DNA of 64,000 nt, taken from an uncultured Clostridia bacterium (lineage in GTDB: Bacteria > Bacillota > Clostridia > Christensenellales > Borkfalkiaceae). Below, piece after piece: positions 61,226 through 64,000 of this stretch. Below the pieces are notes generated by a model, which worked only from the letters and a program-made list of their open reading frames with translations, had not been told where the DNA came from and searched no databases. Location: assembly GCA_937912025.1 (NCBI GenBank), contig CALDOZ010000037.1, positions 1 to 64,000 of the forward strand, read 5' to 3'. Position 1 is the first letter of the stretch, and every line of letters begins with the position of its first letter. The position numbers were made by a program, and so were the translations under genes.

Positions 61226-64000
61226 ATGTTATATAAGAAGAATGGTAGTAAAACTTTAGATAAAAAGTTGTTTGAAAACCCTACGAGCGAATATCGCGCA
61301 ACTCCGTTTTGGGCTTGGAACGACGATTTAGAAAAAGATGAACTTTTACGTCAAATTGACGAGTTTAAAGAAATGGGGCTTGGTGGTTTCCATATGCACG
61401 TTCGTTGTGGTTTAAATACTCCGTATATGTCTGACGAGTTTATGGACTTAATTAAAACGTGTACAGATAAAGCGAAAAAGGAAGAAATGCTTGCTTGGCT
61501 TTACGACGAAGACCGTTGGCCGTCTGGCGCTGCAGGTGGTTTTGTAACCGTTCATAAAGAGTTCCGTCAAAAAATACTTAGATTAACTACAACTGAGAAT
61601 AAAGACGTTGTTAATTATTCAAAATACGTTACCGACGGCTATGCTACAGTATATGAAAGCGTTATTAGTGATGACGTTATTAAAAACGGTTTAACTTATT
61701 TGCTTGGTGTTTACGACGTTGTTTTAAATAACGACGGTACTATTTTAGAATACAAAGCAATTAAACCAAACGACGAAGTTAAAGGCGTTAAGTGGTATGC
61801 TTACGTTGAAACTGCTAAGGAGAGCGGTTGGTATAATAATCAAACTTATATTGATATTATTAACCCAGATGCCGTTAAAAAGTTTATTGAAGTTACAAAT
61901 GAAGCGTATTTTAAATCGGTTGGCGACGAGTTTGGTGAAACAATTCCCGCTATTTTTACAGACGAGCCAAATTACGGTAGATGCAATATTAAAGATTACG
62001 CAACTGATACTTTAGACGTTGATACTTGTTGGACTACTGATCTCCCAAATACCTTCTTTAAAGAGTACGGCGTAAATTTAGTTGCTAATATTCCAACGAT
62101 TTTCTGGGATTTATCAGATAATAAAGCAAATACTATTAGATATAATTATTTTGAACATATTACCGAGCGCTATTACCAAGCGTGGTCTAAGCAAATAGGC
62201 GAGTGGTGTGACGAGCATAATATTAAATTTACCGGTCACGTTTTGCACGAAGAAAACTTATTCTATCAAACGCAAGCCGTTGGCGAGGCTATGCTTCATT
62301 ATACAAAGTATGGAATACCTGGTATAGATATGCTTTGTAACCGTATAGAACTTTCTACTGCTAAACAATGCCAATCAATCGTTCACCAATATAATAAAGA
62401 AGGTATGCTTTCTGAACTTTACGGCGTTACGGGTTGGGATTTTGATTTTGCAGGACACAAATTCCAAGGCGATTGGCAAGCATGTTTAGGTGTAACGGTG
62501 CGCGTTCCACACTTATCATGGTACAGTATGCGTGGTTCTGCTAAGCGTGACTATCCTGCATCAATTCATTATCAATCGGCGTGGTATAAAGAGTACAGAT
62601 ACGTTGAAGACCATTTTGCGCGTTTAAATACGGCTCTTACTCGTGGTAAACCAGCAGTTGACGTTGCTGTTATTCACCCAATTGAAAGTTATTGGTTTAT
62701 GCACGGTCCTAACTCTACGTCTGGCGAAGTAAGAAATCAACTTCAAGAAAGTTTTGAAAATACTTTAAAGTGGCTTCTTAGCGGAACTATTGACTTTGAT
62801 TATATTAGCGAGTCAACGGTAAAAGAAGCGTATAAAGGAACGTCTAATAAAGCGTTAAACTTTGGTGGTATGAACTATAAAGCCGTTGTTGTTTCAGGTC
62901 TTATTACCATTAGAAGCGAAACGGTTAAAATGCTTAACGAGTTTATTGATAATGGCGGAAAAGTTTTATTCTTAGGTAACCCTCCTACGTTTGTTGACGG
63001 TAAAGAAAGCGACGAAGGTATTAAATTATATAATAGAGCGCAAAAAACTGCATTTACTAAAGTTAACCTTCTTAATGCTCTTGAAGATGAACGCTTTGTT
63101 GAAATTCGTAATGGTAGTGGTCAAAATACTACTGAATATTGCTATCAACGTAGAGTTGACGGTAGCGACGAGTGGTTGTTTATCGCTAGATTTGATAATA
63201 AATATCCATACGACGATTTATTACACGGTAACGCCGAGTTAAAACCTATTGAGTTTACAATAAAAATTAAGGGCGAGTATATTCCTTCTTATTACAATAC
63301 TATAAGCGGTGAAATTGAAGAAGTTTCGTACGAAATTAAAAATGGATATACTTTTGTATATCGCACGGTATACGCTAACGACAGTATATTATTAAAACTC
63401 AATAAATTAACTGATAAAAACGCTACAAGTTTTGAAGTTGATAAGTATGATTTTAGTAAACCAACAAAAATTATTAGTTATAAAGACGCTGTAAATTACA
63501 CTTTAAGCGAACCTAACGTTTTTGTTTTAGATATTGCCGAATATTCAATAGACGGTGGTGAATTTATGCCAAAAGAAGAACTTTCTCGTATAGATTTAGC
63601 ACTTCGCAATAAATACAACTACCCACTTGCTAACGGTTGCGACACACAACCTTGGGTAATTGGTAAAGAAACGTTATTCCATTATCCTACGCTTAAATTT
63701 ACCTTTGAAAGTGAAATTAGCGCGCCTTGTAAACTTGCTTATGAAGGTGTAACTGAAATTGTCTTTAACGGTGAGAAAGTTGACGTTAACGTTGACGGAT
63801 ACTTTACTGATAGACATATATACACAACTAAACTTCCTGACTTAAAAGTTGGCGTAAACGAACTTATTGTAAAAGTTCCGTTTGGTAAACGCACAAGTTT
63901 AGAAAATATGTTTATTCTTGGCGATTTTGGTGTAGCGGTTAGTGGCGCGGTTGCTAAAATTATTAGTAAACCACAAAAAATTACTTTTGGCGCTCTTACA
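61226..64000 (+). CDS. GH106-like alpha-L-rhamnosidase, cut by window end
   Basis: 925 codons, still open at the last base. The start TSEYRATPFWAWNDDLEKDEL and then EMGLGGFHMHVRCGL, WLYDEDRWPSGAAGG and FTDEPNYGR match glycoside hydrolase family 106, calcium-dependent inverting alpha-L-rhamnosidases for pectin. HEENLFYQTQAVGE continues the barrel. A beta-rich region starts near residue 610. No signal peptide, so a cytoplasmic enzyme acting on imported oligosaccharides. GGGAGG precedes the ATG. GH106 members are usually near 900-1100 residues, so little may be missing. Confidence 0.8.
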   Translation, partial: MLYKKNGSKTLDKKLFENPTSEYRATPFWAWNDDLEKDELLRQIDEFKEMGLGGFHMHVRCGLNTPYMSDEFMDLIKTCTDKAKKEEMLAWLYDEDRWPSGAAGGFVTVHKEFRQKILRLTTTENKDVVNYSKYVTDGYATVYESVISDDVIKNGLTYLLGVYDVVLNNDGTILEYKAIKPNDEVKGVKWYAYVETAKESGWYNNQTYIDIINPDAVKKFIEVTNEAYFKSVGDEFGETIPAIFTDEPNYGRCNIKDYATDTLDVDTCWTTDLPNTFFKEYGVNLVANIPTIFWDLSDNKANTIRYNYFEHITERYYQAWSKQIGEWCDEHNIKFTGHVLHEENLFYQTQAVGEAMLHYTKYGIPGIDMLCNRIELSTAKQCQSIVHQYNKEGMLSELYGVTGWDFDFAGHKFQGDWQACLGVTVRVPHLSWYSMRGSAKRDYPASIHYQSAWYKEYRYVEDHFARLNTALTRGKPAVDVAVIHPIESYWFMHGPNSTSGEVRNQLQESFENTLKWLLSGTIDFDYISESTVKEAYKGTSNKALNFGGMNYKAVVVSGLITIRSETVKMLNEFIDNGGKVLFLGNPPTFVDGKESDEGIKLYNRAQKTAFTKVNLLNALEDERFVEIRNGSGQNTTEYCYQRRVDGSDEWLFIARFDNKYPYDDLLHGNAELKPIEFTIKIKGEYIPSYYNTISGEIEEVSYEIKNGYTFVYRTVYANDSILLKLNKLTDKNATSFEVDKYDFSKPTKIISYKDAVNYTLSEPNVFVLDIAEYSIDGGEFMPKEELSRIDLALRNKYNYPLANGCDTQPWVIGKETLFHYPTLKFTFESEISAPCKLAYEGVTEIVFNGEKVDVNVDGYFTDRHIYTTKLPDLKVGVNELIVKVPFGKRTSLENMFILGDFGVAVSGAVAKIISKPQKITFGALT

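Overview
The window is AT-rich, gene-dense, low-GC Gram-positive DNA. The housekeeping order (plsX, rnc, smc, ftsY, ylxM, ffh, rpsP, khpA, rimM, trmD, rbgA, rnhB, yraN, rplS) is the classical Bacillota arrangement. A TPP riboswitch in front of thiT, a HemW-type radical SAM protein, an AsnRS, an NADP-type GdhA and PPi-phosphofructokinase fit a fermentative Clostridia-like, probably gut-associated and uncultured, organism. Many glycan-active genes support that lifestyle. I cannot place it to genus. Promoters mostly look like TTGNNA or TAGAAA, then 16-17 bp, then TATAAT or TAAAAT.

Layout. 0.15-6.1 kb: three glycan genes, two tandem DUF4838 paralogs and a GH127-like enzyme, each ended by its own hairpin terminator. 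6.1-7.1 kb: a VanZ-like membrane protein and a 39-residue small ORF. 7.3-24 kb: asnS, then the plsX-to-rplS housekeeping run, interrupted between ftsY and ylxM by an independently transcribed GH78-like gene. 24-29.7 kb: thiT under a TPP riboswitch, an AraC regulator divergent from a GH3 enzyme, yfbR with a cytidylate-kinase-like gene, and a glycerophosphodiesterase. 29.8-38.8 kb: lepA, hemW, dnaE, pfkA and a PPi-type pfp. 38.8-40.5 kb: an odd island with an array of mini-hairpins, a broken four-helix-bundle (23S rRNA intervening-sequence type) gene and an EamA transporter with foreign-looking codon use. 40.6-49 kb, mostly minus strand: HpaI-type aldolase, sialidase-like protein, divergent AraC regulator, FAD oxidoreductase, SGNH esterase, ABC exporter, gdhA. 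49.2-53.2 kb: peptidase E-like gene and a two-component system with an attached membrane protein. 53.2-64 kb: a glycan catabolic locus with an unrecognised TIM-barrel-like protein, an unrecognised 246-residue protein, a Gfo/Idh/MocA oxidoreductase, two SIS proteins, a Big2/CE2-like lipoprotein, a PfkB kinase and a GH106-like protein cut by the window end.

How the parts work together. The glycan genes probably release and process rhamnose-, arabinose- or amino-sugar-containing oligosaccharides. Secretion signals are visible only on the CE2-like lipoprotein, so most of these enzymes look cytoplasmic, yet no dedicated sugar importer lies in the window. AraC regulators and palindromes at several of these promoters suggest substrate-specific control.

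The least explained structure is a set of short hairpins. One is a 40-base double hairpin present at 13-52 and 53290-53329 with a compensatory base-pair change. The other is the array at 38861-39012, in which a GTTATATT linker alternates with small hairpins and then flips to its reverse complement. These, and their association with the broken four-helix-bundle gene, are the best candidates for something undescribed.
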